Translations under genes and position numbers: made by a program
Shown: in pieces, positions 18,903-31,435 of the stretch
Layout: each line of letters opens with the position of its first letter
Position numbering within the stretch: the stretch's first letter is position 1
Assembly (NCBI GenBank): GCA_002049455.2
Contig: KV918764.1
Span: 496,001 to 560,000 of the forward strand
Length of the DNA stretch: 64,000 nucleotides
From: Porphyra umbilicalis
Lineage: Eukaryota; Rhodophyta; Bangiophyceae; Bangiales; Bangiaceae
Direction of reading: 5' to 3'
The notes under the pieces: generated by a model
What the model was told of the DNA's origin: nothing
Database searches by the model: none
Seen by the model: the letters and a program-made list of their open reading frames with translations, nothing else

Positions 18903-20525
18903 CTACAACCCCGTCAGAGCCGCCACCCCCGCCACTACCACGCCAGCCCCCCCCCCTGGCACCGGCACGGCATCGGCCTCCCCTTGTGCCCCCCCCCCAC
19001 CCGCCGACGGCGCATTTGCCTCCTGCTTGGGCGTCGGCACGGCCAGCTCCTCGGCCGTCCACGCGCGGGTGAGAAACTCGTGTCGCAACAGCTCCGCCGC
19101 CGTCGGCCGCTCGTTTGGGTCCAACCGCAGCATTTGGCCGAGAAAGTCGGCGAGCGACGCCCGCACGTCGTCCTTAAAGTCGGTCGTCCGCTCGAGCAGC
19201 GTCCGCAGTGGGGTGTACTCGTGGCCGCCGAGGCCCTTTAAGCGCAGCGGCGCGTCGGGCCCCGCGGCCTCGTCCGCCGCCTCAAAGTACTCGTCCGCGT
19301 GTGCGCCGGCGGTGCGGAACCACAACGGGAAGCCCGACGTCGGTGAGCCCAACACGTCCTGGATGAGCGCCAAGTGGTCGACGGCGAGCCCCCACGGCGC
19401 CGTATCGTTGGGGCGGAAGAGGTAGTCGCCAACGGCCATGTCGTACACAATGCACCCGACCGACCACAGGTCCGTGCCCGGCGACGCGCCCGTGCCGACA
19501 ATCGCCTCGGGGGCGCGGTAGCTCTCCGTCTGCAGCTGGTGGGTGTAGGGCAACACGTAATCGTCCCCCATCTCCTCGGTGTTGCCCCAATCAATGATGG
19601 CAACACGGCCGGCGGGGGAGTGGGCCTTGCCGGCGGGAACCCAAAACGCGTCGGCCTCCGCGTCCACGTCGGGCGGCGGTGGCACGGCAGCGTCGAGCGG
19701 CGACGGCAGCCGCAGGGCAACGTTTTCCAGCTTGAGATCCGTATGCAACAGCCGGTGGTAGTGGGCGAGCGCGAGGCCCTCGAGGATTTGTTTGGCGACG
19801 CGCGCAACGGCACGCAGCGGGGCGCCACGCCCCCGCGGCGCTTCCGGGCGGTTGAGGTAGGCGTGGAGAGCCACCCGTAGGCTCACCCCCATCAACTCAA
19901 ATACCGCCGCTGCGTGCGCGCCGTGCGCGCCAAAAACCATAAAGGTGTCGCGGAGCTTCATGATCGGGTAGTCACCCGCTGGGTCGTGCGCGCGCAGGGC
20001 GAGCAGGTACTTGTTCTCCTCCGACGCCATGTGGAAGTAGCTCCGGCCCGAGCGCCACAGCTTGACGGCCACCTCCTCCCCGGTTCCGTCGGTGACGGCG
20101 CGCCAAACTGTGGAAAAGGTGCCCCAGCCAAGCTTCCCAACGACCGTGTAGTTGCCGAGGCGGTCCCCAATGCGCACCGGGTGGAGCCCCCCGAGCGTGT
20201 ACAGGTCCTCGTCTTCCAACCCCATCGCCGTGTCGTACGCAACGTGGTTGGTCACGAGGAAGGGGGACCCGGTGACCGTCGTCGGGTCGGCGGGGCAGGT
20301 CCGCCCGAGGTCGACCGCCCCGAGGATAGGCACAGGCGTGCACCAGAGGGAACCGTCGGGGGCGGTGGCCGTGTACGAGGCAGTGCTATCAGCGACTGCG
20401 GGGGCAGGGATCGTTGTCACCGCCCAGGCGGCGGCGACGGCTGTCAGAAGGGCGGCGGCGGCCGCCGCGAGCGGGTGCCGCCGCGGCCGTCCGTGGGGCG
20501 TGGCGGAGGCGACGAGGACCGCCAT
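18903..20525 (-). CDS. SRPK/CLK-like CMGC protein kinase with N-terminal hydrophobic segment
   Basis: Single-exon frame of 540 aa from an ATG at 20525. An Ala-rich hydrophobic stretch at about residues 18-45 could be a signal anchor or targeting peptide; residues 46-120 are of unknown function. The kinase domain (about 125-490) has a glycine loop GWGTFSTV (133-140), VAVK Lys155, catalytic loop HTDLKLEN (Asp263, Lys265, Asn268), metal-binding IDWG (Asp312, DWG instead of the usual DFG), LQTESYRAPE with APE at 338-340, TDLWSVGC (Asp352) and LRLDPNERPT (Arg473). HTDLKxEN and the QTxxYRAPE segment fit the SRPK/CLK/DYRK side of CMGC kinases, which phosphorylate SR-type splicing factors elsewhere. 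All catalytic residues are present, so it should be active. A hydrophobic N-terminus is unusual for that family. The C-terminus is Gly/Ala-rich and disordered. Confidence 0.88.
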   Translation of the reverse strand: MAVLVASATPHGRPRRHPLAAAAAALLTAVAAAWAVTTIPAPAVADSTASYTATAPDGSLWCTPVPILGAVDLGRTCPADPTTVTGSPFLVTNHVAYDTAMGLEDEDLYTLGGLHPVRIGDRLGNYTVVGKLGWGTFSTVWRAVTDGTGEEVAVKLWRSGRSYFHMASEENKYLLALRAHDPAGDYPIMKLRDTFMVFGAHGAHAAAVFELMGVSLRVALHAYLNRPEAPRGRGAPLRAVARVAKQILEGLALAHYHRLLHTDLKLENVALRLPSPLDAAVPPPPDVDAEADAFWVPAGKAHSPAGRVAIIDWGNTEEMGDDYVLPYTHQLQTESYRAPEAIVGTGASPGTDLWSVGCIVYDMAVGDYLFRPNDTAPWGLAVDHLALIQDVLGSPTSGFPLWFRTAGAHADEYFEAADEAAGPDAPLRLKGLGGHEYTPLRTLLERTTDFKDDVRASLADFLGQMLRLDPNERPTAAELLRHEFLTRAWTAEELAVPTPKQEANAPSAGGGGAQGEADAVPVPGGGAGVVVAGVAALTGL

Positions 20526-23500
20526 GTCGCGGCGCAGCAGGGGGCTTCGGCGACGGGAGAATGTCGCGGAAAGTGCAGGGCGGGTAGTGAGGAGGGATGG
20601 TGCAAAGCACCCGTCGACAGCGGGAGGGAAGGGTGGCCGACCACGTCAGGAAAGGGCCATCGGCCAGTGCCAAACAGAGGGGGGTGAGGGACGGCGACGG
20701 CAGCTGGTTGGCGACTGCATCTCCAGTGCCCACCCGCACACCCCCCCGACCCTTATCCATGCTTCACTCTCCCCACACGAGCCGTCGCCGCGCGCGTCAG
20801 CGATGGAACTCCTCGGCAGACGGCGGCGGCCAAGTCCCACCGCATGGGGAGGACGCATCGGACCCAGTGGTGCGAGTGGGTCAGAGGGCTTCTCACCGTC
20901 CGGCACGACGCGTTCTGGTCAAGCTGGCAGTCGCCCACCCCATCGTAGCTCACCCCACCGCACCTCACCCCATCACAACCAACCGCACCTCACCCCATCA
21001 CAACCCACCCCGCGCCGCGCCACCGCACGCAAAGCAGACCGAGAGACCGTGGCTGCGGCGCACCAGGTGCGGCAACATCAGGGCAGGCCGGAGTTGCGGC
21101 AGCAAGGCCAGAACAGAGACGGGCGGGGGGGCGCAAGCAACGGTGTGCCAACCACATTGGTGTGGACCACGGCGAAAGCCTTGCAGGAAGGGGCTGGGTT
21201 GGTGCGCCTCACGGGAGGTGGTGGGGGGCAGGCCAACGGCGTGCGCACGCACCGTCGTCGGCCGGCGAGGTTGGTCGCGGAGAAATCCTCGCGCAAGCAC
21301 CACGAAGTGAGTACTTGCGTCGGCCGCGCGTCAGCCAGTAGCCCTCGCTCAATGTGGTGGCCTGGTCGGCAGTTTTTCGGTCGCCAACTATCTTTTCGGA
21401 ATAGGAGGCCACCCCGCCACCGCTACGTGAGTTTTACGTCACGACCAGACGCCGCGGCGGCGACAGCGTGGCTGCTTGCATGCATGACCAGCATGCAGCC
21501 CCACTGGCAGATGGGTGGATGGGGGGAGATGAAGCGTGGACGTTGGCTGCCGCGCATCGTTCGGTCGGCGTCCCGCGACTCCTCCCAGCGGCCGCCGCAA
21601 TGGCCATCAGCACCGTTACCCACTGGGAGACGGAGAACGCTCTTGGCGGTGCCGGCGGGGCTGGAGGGGGTGGCTCGAGCTGCCAAGCGGCCTCTTGTCG
21701 TGCCTCGGACCAGATGGCTTCACCTATTGCCTCCCACCCTTATGCCTGAATTTGGGCACCTGTGTGACACACGTGTGGCTGTGCACTGGTCGGGTCCTCG
21801 GCGGAAGATGCCAGGACAAACAACACATCATTACCATGGCGCCAAAACAGCCTCTCGCGCCCGGCTAACCCGTTAGATGCGGGACGGGGCCAGCGGTCCC
21901 TCCCACACAAGCGGCAGCCAGCCGCTTTGCACACCGTCAGTCGCGCCGCGGATCCGCATCGCAGGGACGGGTTCGTTTCTCAGAAACAGCTGCTGGGGAC
22001 TTCAAGAGACGCTCCCCAGTCACGAGAAGTGCCCGCAGGTGAGGATCGTCGCGTGACTCCTGACGGCGGCCTGAGACGCTGGCGGGTGCGCAGCGTCGGG
22101 CGCCACATTGGCGCAGGTGTTTGCAGCTGCGGCAGCGCGCAGTTTTTCTTGTGTCAGGCCGCGGCAGATGGCGCTTCCGTCCGTGCCGTTGCGTGGCTCG
22201 TCGTGTGGCCATATTACGGTCTGGGTGGACGTGTGGGGGGGTAGCAGCGGCATGGTCGGCACGGCATGGGACGGCGTCGTCAGCCTGCTTGCACTGGACC
22301 CATGCATTCGAGGGACCCTGACGCGAACTGTCAACCCGGATCCATGTGCCAGAGGGAGAGGCAGATCTATCACGGCCGCCGCCGTCGTGAGCAGCCCCTC
22401 GTCCGCGTGGCGCGTCGCTGGTGGTTGAACCGAGTCCAGTGAGGTGGCGAGCGGGCCGAGATACAGATGGACCTGTTTGAGGCAGGTCAGCCACTTGACC
22501 TTAGATGAGCGGCTCAAATTCACGCTCAGGAAGACGTGGCAGAGAGGAGGACGCCAAAATCGGCGGAGGCACCACGCCCCCATGTGTCTGCCCCTGTGGC
22601 CGGCTTGGGATGTCATGCTGGCTTCGTTGAGACCGCACGAGCAACAAGTAGTCCCGGTATTGCGCTGATGATTCATGCTTAGCTGGTTCATATTAGGCTT
22701 GTTCTCTCCAACCCCGGCCCGGCCAAGCGGCTGTCAATGGGGCGCACAGGTCCCTAAATTGGTCTCCCGACTCGGGTCGCACAGTCTCGCACCAACCTGA
22801 GCGACCGACATGTTTGGGAAAGGCAAAAACATCTGTGTGGAACCTCTTGGACCGGTCGTGACAATGGATCTGGCGCAGATGCTGGCCAGCTGGCGTGGCT
22901 GCCACTTCTTGAACGTTCAATTGAGCAGCGCAACCACGCTGAACTGAGATATTGTTTTGTTTGTTTCTTCGCGCAACACAAGCTACCTATTGGTGACAGC
23001 TCACATGTCTGTGAATGAGTTTCGAGAGCTGTTTTCTGAGTTTCAGCATCTTTCCGTCGAATGCGTCACTGCGAAGACATCCCAGTTGACTCCAAGGACT
23101 TCGTGTGAGGCAGCTCAGACGGCCTCATCATGACCCGATCCAGAATGCGCTGAGTCGACCGAGCCGCAAAAAAGAGAGCGTATCGTGCAATGTTGGCGCT
23201 GCAGCTGCTCTTCAAGGCGGCTCAAAGCTGGTCTGAAGAGCAGGAGACGACGACTGATCAGTTATCTCTGTGTGGAGTGGCAGTGACCCTCGACCAAGGC
23301 CATTACTGACGGTGCGACATAAAGAGCGGAAGCATGGGCAACAAGGAATCCATTGTCAGCAACGTTGCAGGCCTCATCATTCTTTGATCACGTAGTACGA
23401 CGGGCAAAGATTGATTGGCAGCCTCGCTGCTCCCAAGTCTCGGTTGATACACATCGTACTATGGCGTAGGTGTTGAATATCGGGTGCAGGGCTCTCGCTA

Positions 23501-23972
23501 TGGCAGAGGAGCACATTCCTCTGACTGTTTGTACTTGTAATCTGGTTTGTGCAAGGGTCGGGCAGCGCACCGTCACCTGTGATCTTTCGCACCCACCGGA
23601 AGATCAACTGCAAACGATATGAACCCACTTTGACGTACGCGGAAAGGCACCATTTTCGTGGGGGCAAGAAGAATGAAACCAAGGTGCGCGCTATAGCACC
23701 TATGCAATAAATTGAACACAATTATCTGTGCAATCGATATGGTTCTTTTTCCTATTCATTTGGTGCGATGATTTCCTTACCTGTGAACTGGTGAACAATG
23801 TTCACCTGATACGTTTTGCCACAAGGCGTGCATTTAGGTCAACGCCCGGTTCAGCGTCATAGAGTCGTTTCGTTTCGACACAGATTGCAGCCACGAATTC
23901 GCCGTCCAGGGCACGGCCCCCAGAGCCTGGAGAGCGCTTGGACAAGGCTCGCCACAGCGGGGCCGCCACCAC
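20526..23972. other. Upstream of the kinase gene; no supported gene
   Basis: The first ~1.5 kb is GC-rich and open in many frames without recognisable protein features. CACCTCACCCCATCACAACC-type units repeat at about 20936-21010. From 22.7 kb on the composition is moderate and frames are closed. Nothing RNA-like or transposon-like was recognised. Confidence 0.35.
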
Positions 23973-25794
23973 CACAGCGCGTTGATGAAATCTCGTGTCA
24001 GGTTCCAAGGTATCTGCAACAAGGCCGAACCGTATTGCTGCTCGACCCCTTTGCGTTCAGAGAGAGATCGAAAATGAGTACATAACTCCTCTTTGCCCAA
24101 TCTTTAAGGAGAAGTTCACATCCTTCGAGACATATGTTGCGAGACTCGCCGCAATGATCCCTCGGAGGTCTCGGGGAAGAAGTGGAGCAAGACCCTGACG
24201 GAGGAAAGGATGTGACACCGGCCAGCATTGAGGATACATGCCAAAGATGCATTGAAAGACACGGTCGCTTTATTGTTGCTCGGCGCGGGCACGGGTGGCA
24301 GAGCAGACACGAAATCGATAAGAAAGCCACGGTGTGCTACAGAGTCACGCAGACATGTAGCTAACTGCACACAGCCGCAAACTCTGACAGAGCTACAGGC
24401 CACCGGACAACAGCAAGCTCACCATGTCAGCGACTCGCGGACACCACGCATGCATGTGCGTATGACACAAGTTACTCGACTTCGATGTCAGCAACACCCA
24501 TTGGTTTGCAAAGAAACAGAAGCCAAGAAAGAGGAAGCCATCGCACATATGCATGGTAAGGATACATGGGGGACGGGCGAGCGAACACGAAAAAGAAGTA
24601 CGTGGTCAGTTCATCCAACCCATCCACCACCCACCCACCGCGCGCGTCACACTATCCACACTGCGCCAGTGTGGATCCCCACCCAATCGCCACCACCACT
24701 AGTCCAGCGACTGCAAACGTCGTCCGGCCCGTCGTAGAGTGACTCCCCCCCGCCCCCGTGCGAGCTGGAGAGAATGCGTGGGATGGAGGGGATGCAGATA
24801 AGAATACGACAGGAACGAGGGCGGTCGGCAGGAGGGTGGGCGGGGCGATCGAACAGAGGGTGGCCGGGGCTTCCGGCCAGGAGGGTGGGTGGGGCGGTCG
24901 ACCAGAGGGTGGGCGGGGCGGTCCGCCAGGAGGGTGGGCCGAGCGGTCGGCCAGGAGAGCGAGCGGGGATGTTGGCAGCACTTGTGCACTTGGGCGGCAG
25001 CCAGGAGCGGGGCTGGGGGCAGCATGGTAGTCACCTGCACACATGCCGAGGGCGCGCATTGGCGCCGCCCAGCACTTCGAATTATTATTAATCGCCCCGC
25101 TATCCCCAAGCACAAGGCTTGACGTTTTCCAGCCCGCTGGTTGGCTGCCCGGTTGACCGGGGGCGCATCCTGGGTCCCCATTGGTAGCAGACTATCATGC
25201 CAACAGGTACTGAACAAAGTCTGGCTGACACAAGCTACGACGGTGAGGCGTCCGAGCAGAGGTCTCCATGTGCCCGCAAGAATGCATACTGTGTACGCCA
25301 AGTCTGCCTTGAACTGGGTGTGAAGGGTGCCGTTTGATCGCGCAAGGAGGACCTGCCCCATGACCCTGCCAGAGCTCTGCACGGCAATGCCAGCAGCCGT
25401 CCCACTCTAGCGACACCGTTTGCGCCCCCATCCTCCCCGACCCCCTCGGCATGTATGTGCAGCCCCCCTCGCCCCCCCCCCCCTGCCAGCAGGAGAAAGG
25501 AGTGGGAGAGGACAGGAAAGGAGGCAAGCACAAGTGTCCGTGGTTGGGCGGTGCCCGCAGCTATTGGGAGTAGACGAGTACGCACATGGGTAGGGGTGAC
25601 CAGGTGGGTGGGGTAAGAAGGTCTCTGGGGGTGTCAGAAAGCCTTCTCAGACAGAGCCTTTTAGAGATCGACACAGCGACATTTGCGAGGATGGTGTCAC
25701 GAGGTTTGCTGCATGGAAAAACATTTCTCTCACGACCTCTCACGGTTCGCATATATTTTAAGTTCTCCGTGACCCAATTTGACAACGTGCTGTG
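23973..25794 (+). mobile_element. 1,822-bp non-autonomous DNA element, copy 1
   Basis: An exact-length partner in reverse orientation lies at 42361-44182. Both copies begin CACAGCGCGTTG and end with the complement of CACAGCACGTTG, so the element has short terminal inverted repeats. The dinucleotide flanking each copy is the same on both sides (AC here, CA at copy 2), suggesting a 2-bp target duplication. Inside are a G-rich ~30-bp minisatellite (about 24820-24965) and several open frames on both strands, none resembling a transposase. It presumably depends on an enzyme supplied elsewhere; superfamily not assigned. Confidence 0.8.
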
Positions 25795-27990
25795 ACGCCG
25801 CGGCAAGGCTGCGCCTGTCCCACCGATGAGGCGCAGGGCGCTTCTACGACAGCGCCATGAGGGCGCCGCGTATCTTAACACTAGAGCAATCGCAAATCAA
25901 TCCCAACCTCCTCCCTTGAAAGAGCAGCAGCTCCCTGGCTCCTTGTCGATTGGGCCCCTGCAGTTGCCTGACGAGCACGGCCACGCGGTTGCGGTGAAAA
26001 AATTCACTCCCATGGTCCCCGTAAGACCTCTGCAGTGGGTCTAACCACGCCGCAGCCTCGTTCCACTCTGCCCTCCTTCGCGGCCGACCTGACGCACGCT
26101 GTCGGAGCAGAGAAAGGTGGGAGGGGGGGCAGAGTGCGCTCTGTGGGCCCCAGCACCGGCCGGGACGAAGGGTGAGGTTGTCGCTCCGGAGAGCAGGGCG
26201 GTCGGCCGCGGCGCTGCGTGGTCCACAGTCCCCCCCCCCTGATGCTGCTGTTTTCGTGCCTTGTTCCCACACCTTGACAGGCGGGCCAGGGAGCCTGCGG
26301 ACTGTCTCCCACGCGTGCGTACCCCTCATCGGGCATCCTGAGGGGCGCCTCGCTCGAATGTAAACTACTTGGCAGGGAGCCCGTTGGCGGCCGTCGTGCT
26401 CGACGCCAGCAGGCGAGGGCGCTGGATGTCCACCAGCAGGGCGGCGCGGGGGGGGGGGGCCCAGAGCTCCACGACCGGCTGCCACTTGTTCGTTGGCGCG
26501 GGACCCCGCTCTGGTCTCGTGCGTGGCCCCACGGGCAGCTCTTCGCGCGCCATGTGCCGCGCGTTCCGAAGGAGCCGGACCTGCGCACCGCACCCCCTCG
26601 CTCCACGGGAGTGGCCCGGCGCTGCTTTCGGTGGTGTGTTGGGCGTCGTCGCGCCGTCGCGCCGTCGGCCCCCCCCCCCTGAAACGCCAGCAGCGGGCCC
26701 GGTCCGACAAGCGTGCACGTAGCAGCCGCGTGTGCTCCCTTCGGTCATCTGTCGTATCACGCGCAGGCCGGCCCGCGACGGTCATCCCACCACCAGCGTG
26801 CGCCGGTCCGGAGCGCGCCTCCCGCCGCGGGTGCCACCTCGCCCCGGTGGCACGCCCACCTGCCCGCACGCCGCCGGCGCCGCCACCCCTGCCCGGCGTC
26901 GTGCCCTGCTGCGTCCGAGTCACGCCCGCATCGCGCCGTCCGTCGCGTACGTGGCGCTGGCAGCCGCGGTGCCGGTCCGTACGTCTGCCTGCTGCGGTTG
27001 TTTGCCACCTTGGAGTTTGGTCTTTGTCGCGGGGGAGAGCGCTCGGCGCGTTGGCGGGTGCTACGCTCCCGTCGCGTCCGCGTGCGCTCGCGCACTGGTG
27101 TCGTTTCGCACTCCCCCGCCCGTCGGTGGTGGCCCCGCGCGTGAGCTCGGCGGTGAGACACGGACGGCGCGCACGTGCGGCGTGGCGCGCCCGCGTGGCC
27201 TTGGTTCCACGCCAGGCTCGGCTGGACGGGACCCCTCGCCGCATCCACGGGGGCTCTCCTCTCGCGCGCGGACGCCCGAGCTCATTGCCGTCGCGGGCCC
27301 AATTGTGTTCTTTGTGGGGGGGACTGGCACGACGCGCGCGTGCAGCTGAGTCTCTCCTGCGCAGGGCCCCGTCATTCGTCCGTGGGTTTGACGTGGTGTG
27401 GCGGCGCGCGGGCGGGCCCGTCTTGGCGAGCCACGCCACCCGGTTCGTGGTGCGTGCTGGTGGTGACGGCGGCGGCTTCCAAGCTCAACCACGCCTTGCC
27501 CGCCGTGCTTTCACTCACGGTGGGCCGGAGCTGCGGCCTCGTGGTCTGCTGTCCCCTGCTGCTGTGAGCATCGTATCGGGTGTGGCCCGGAGGTCGTCAA
27601 GAGGCAGGCGCGTCGTGTCCAAATCTGTGCCTCGGTATCGACTTGGCCGCCCGTGCGGGCACACACACAGAGTGACGTGGCGTCGTTTGGTGTGCGGGCC
27701 CTCCCACCGCTACCGCCAGCCACGCACCCAACCGGTCGAAGGGTCCGCGCCTCCTTGTAGTGGGTGCGTCCGTTGGGTACGCGCGGGGAAGCTTTTTGTG
27801 GCCACACCGACAGTGGAGACGGTGGGTGTAGCGGCTCGTTTCCATCACCACCACCGTCGCGCCCGACTTCCCGCCCAATCCACGTCCGTCGACGAGGTCG
27901 TCTTGCTCGTGGCCGGTCGTTGTGTTGCGCTGCGGTTGCCGCCCCCCCCCCCCCCCCCCGCCTTGCCGGCGGGCCGTCGGCGTGCCGCGG
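25795..27990. other. GC-rich stretch upstream of the bZIP gene
   Basis: Frames are open on both strands over almost the whole stretch, but the translations are Arg/Ala/Gly/Pro text without domains. The most protein-like short piece is minus-strand 26365-26500, ending at a stop, which could be the 3' exon of an unresolved gene. A run of ~17 C lies at 27943-27959. Confidence 0.3.
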
Positions 27991-30169
27991 ATGGCCGACG
28001 CTGCTCCCACCCTCACCCGACTTTCGCCCAAAGGGTTGCTGCCGGGCATCCACGGCCACGGCGTGCCCGCCGCGGCGGCCCCAACGGTGTGCCCGTCACC
28101 CCCGTCCGGCGCGCGGATGCGTCGCGGCCACGACCCGCCGCCGCCGCCGCCGCCGCAGCCCGCCCGCCGGCCGGAGCAGCTGCCCCGGTCGCCCCTCGAC
28201 CCTGCCCACGGCGCGTCGCACGAGGCGGTCGACGCAGGCGCGCCACCACCGCACGCGGTGACGCCGCCAGCGCCTCTGCCCGGCCTTCCCACTGGTGCGT
28301 ATCGGGGGATGGAGCAAACTCCCCAGCGGCGGTATCTGCCGCTTCGGCCGCCACTGTCGGCGTCGTCGGCGAGAGGTTATGAGGGCCGCCTCCCGGGCGG
28401 CGCCCGGTCGGGCGCGGGTCATCAGCCGTACGGGAGCGGCGCGGGGCTGATGGCGCCGCCATTGTTTGGGGGCGTACCACGGCAGCAGCAGCAGCATCCG
28501 GTGCCGCCCGGGCATTCAGCTCCGCACCAGCCCTTTCCGCCCCTGCCGTCCCTCTCGTCGCTCGGCGTCGGGGGCAGCGGCGGCGGGCCGCGACGGCTGC
28601 CGGCCCTCGCCCGGTCGCCAATGGGCTTGCCATTTCGTCGCCCCAAACGCGACCCGCTGCAGCAACTGCAACCGCAGCCGCTCCACCCTCCCCAGCAGCT
28701 GCAACCGTCTCACGGGGGACACCCGTCTTCGCTGCCGCCGCTTCGGTACCCAGAGGCCGCTCCCGGGGGCGTCGCCAGCGGGTCGCTGCCGCCCATCCGC
28801 TCGGCACCCTTCTATTTATCGGCCCCCGCGGGGCTCCCGCCGGTTCTGGGTCGCGGCGTCTACTCGCCGCCCCGCTACTTCGGCCGCCTGGTGGGAGTAG
28901 CGCAGGGCTCGCTGGCCGGTGTCTCGCCCGGGGGGGGGTTGCCCCCGCCGTCCCGCCCGAGTGGTTCTGGCGCCGGCGTCGGCGGGCTGGTGGTGTCCCC
29001 TCGCGCAGGGGCAACCAAAGCCATTGTCAAGTCCCGGCGGGGGGGCGTGAGCGGCTCGCCGCCGGGGCTCGTCGTCGGCGGCGCGTTGGGCGCGTTGGGC
29101 GCGCCCGGTGGCTTTGGTACGGGCTTTAGCGGCAGCACATCTTCCACGGCTAATGTGCAGTTGGGGCTGGTTGGTGGCATCGATTCAGTGGGGGATGAGT
29201 CGGTGAGCGGGTCGCCAGACCATGACGACAAGCGCGCGCTACGGTATGTTGATGCTTCTTCTGCTGGTGTGTGTGCGTGGCGTGACACGTGGAGGATGGC
29301 TGTGGGTACGGCCCTTACATTTTCCAGCCTCAGATGCATTTCATTGTGTGCGGTCCACTGACGTCTTGGCATGGTGATGACCTGCTTTATTGTTGGTTGT
29401 CCACTCGCTGTTTGTTTGCATGTATTCTGCTGACATGGTCTGGTTGCCGGCACTGTTTGCGCGACCGCACAGTGCGGAACGGAACCGTCAATCTGCTGCC
29501 GCCTCCCGGGAGCGGAAAAAGCACCACATCAAGGAGTTGGAGACCCGCGCCGCGCGGCTGTCAGAGGAGGTCGCCCGGTTGCAGGTGGCCGAGCACGAGC
29601 GCGTACGCGCTCGGGTGGTGGCAGAGGAGCGGTTACAGCGGGAGAATGAGGCCCTGAAGCGCGAGGTAAGTTTCATGACGCCACTTGTTTACCCGATGAG
29701 CCTTCGGGTGTGCCGCGTGCATGTGGCAGCAGGGAGCATTGAGCAAGGGCATTGTGTCGGTGATGCATCTGTGTGGCTTGCACACTTCATTGCCGAGGAC
29801 CGGTGTGTTGTTGTCCTGTTTCTTACCTCCCAAATGCGCTTCTCTCTGTGCCGTCTGTCTCTTCCTTTCGTGCGTCTCCCCAACTGCTCTTGCTTTCGTC
29901 CCCCAATGACACTGCAGTTGGAAGCTACGCGCAATCAGCTTGCTTCGTTTTCCGCCTTTGGTCACTGCCAGTCGTGCGGGTCGACGGTCAACTGGTCGGG
30001 ACGGACCGGCGCTCAGACGGTCGCCCACCCGATGGGTGGGCCCTCGGGTGTGGGCGTCTCGGCCCCCCGTGGTGGGATCTGGGGCGGGCCTGCTGGGAAC
30101 CGGTCTGCGTCGACAGCTCACGACCCACAACAGCCTCCCCGGCCATCCGACGGTGGTGGGCGCGGATGA
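27991..30169 (+). CDS. bZIP transcription factor, three exons
   Basis: Exons 27991-29243, 29473-29665 and 29918-30169; introns of 229 bp (GTATGT...CACAG) and 252 bp (GTAAGT...TGCAG). The phases fit exactly, giving 565 aa. The ATG at 27991 has a good context (GCGGATGG). Residues 1-410 are Pro/Gly/Ser/Gln-rich, typical of a disordered activation region. The basic region spans about 412-436 (DKRALR, then AERNRQSAAASRERKKHH) with the canonical Asn422-x7-Arg430. A leucine zipper follows with Leu440, 447, 454 and later Leu472, 479, so the helix runs through the exon 2/3 junction (RENEALKRE/LEATRNQL). The C-terminal ~70 residues contain CQSC and Gly/Pro-rich text. It should bind DNA as a dimer in the nucleus; target and pathway unknown. 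An extra upstream exon cannot be excluded. Confidence 0.88.
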
Positions 30170-31018
30170 CCCGTGTGCGTTGGGACATCCAGGGTGGAGC
30201 TGTTCCTTTCCCGCTGAGCTGTGGTCAACGCGGTTTTGTGTCTTGTTTTGGCCGCTTGCCATCGTCGCTAGCAGTCGGCATCTAAGTGTCGTGGATGGAG
30301 CCCTGTTGGCGATGGCGACGGCCTACTTGCGCGCAGCGTCGAGGAGCAAGAGCCACCGGGTGTCTACAGACTGTCGGTGGCTGCCCGTAGGGACGTGTGG
30401 GCACGCCGTCGCTTCGTGTGTGTGTGGTTGTGAGGCCCACACCATCGTCTCCACCAGTCTGCAGTGTTCCGACCCAGGACCAAGACGGCTTTATCCTGCC
30501 GAACGAGAAATCTGGTCGGCCGCGCATTGAGTGGCCGGCGCGCCCGCGTGCGTGTACCCGGTTGTGGGCGTCGCAATGTCTTCCTGGTAGACACTGTGGC
30601 TGCGTGGGTACCAGTATGGCGCTCGGTCCTGCCAGTCTTTGGCCTGTTGCCTTTTTTGTATTTCCAGGTGCCTCTGCGTCGGGAAGTAAAGGCTTCTGAC
30701 TCTGAGTACTACACTCTGTTGTGATCGGTTGAGTGTCATGTCTTTTGCATTTCAAATGGTGCACAAAGACGAGAAGTGTGGTCCAGGTTGGCTGGACGGA
30801 TGCGTATGGGACCACCGCTGGTCGTGATACAGAAATGGTGTCTGTGAGACTGAAAGCAGGTGTCAACAAAGCTGTTGCCCAGCTTCATCGGGTCTGTTGA
30901 TCAGGCCCTTGCTGTATTCCTTAACTGCTACCCGTCTGGCCTCGCAGACGCGGGTGATTGTAAAAACCATGCTGGAAGCAAAACTAATGCGAACAGCATT
31001 AAGCAAACAGTGACATAT
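30170..31018. other. 3' side of the bZIP gene; nothing recognised
   Basis: Moderate GC, no supported gene or RNA. Confidence 0.35.
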
Positions 31019-31435
31019 TCCCTGGCCTTTAGGACAAGGTGCTATCAAAGTGTAGTGATGCACACATATACTCAGATCAAGGGACTTGCTCTCCGTTTGA
31101 GAGGCGGCAGTCTGCATTCGTGTCCTCAGGGATCTGAGGGCGTGTCAGCGTTGGAAGCGTCGCGATGACGCTAAAAGAGAATGGAGGTACGTGGCTGAGA
31201 AGGTCTGTCCTTCCACAGAGGTCACAGGGCAGGGACGGTGTCTGGCGTGCCCGGTGTCGATGCGTCGACGAGCGCGCCATCGCCCTAAGAGCAAGTCTAG
31301 CCGTGCGCCATTCCGCTATCGCCATTATAGTGCATTCTCGTTACAACGTCCACCCTGATTCACATAAATCTGCCAGATTGAAGTTTAAAGTCGCTTGTAT
31401 CCGATTCGCTGAAGAGATTTGAAGCCTTCGAACTA
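31019..31435 (+). repeat. Dispersed repeat 'A', copy 1
   Basis: About 417 bp closely matching 34268-34681, part of 35109-35325, and (inverted) 38443-38607. It begins in CCTGGCCTTTAGGACA and ends in GCCTTCGAACTA. Apparent ORFs repeat in each copy and are not gene-like. Confidence 0.85.

Noticed and set aside
24228-24737. 169-codon ORF present identically at 43927-43418
   Set aside because: Duplicated only because the 1,822-bp element is duplicated; no domain, and the frame is crossed by low-complexity text.
25844-27439. 531-codon minus-strand ORF
   Set aside because: Arg/Gly/Ala-only composition, both strands open, no domain; its first part lies in ordinary GC-rich DNA beside the 1.8-kb element.
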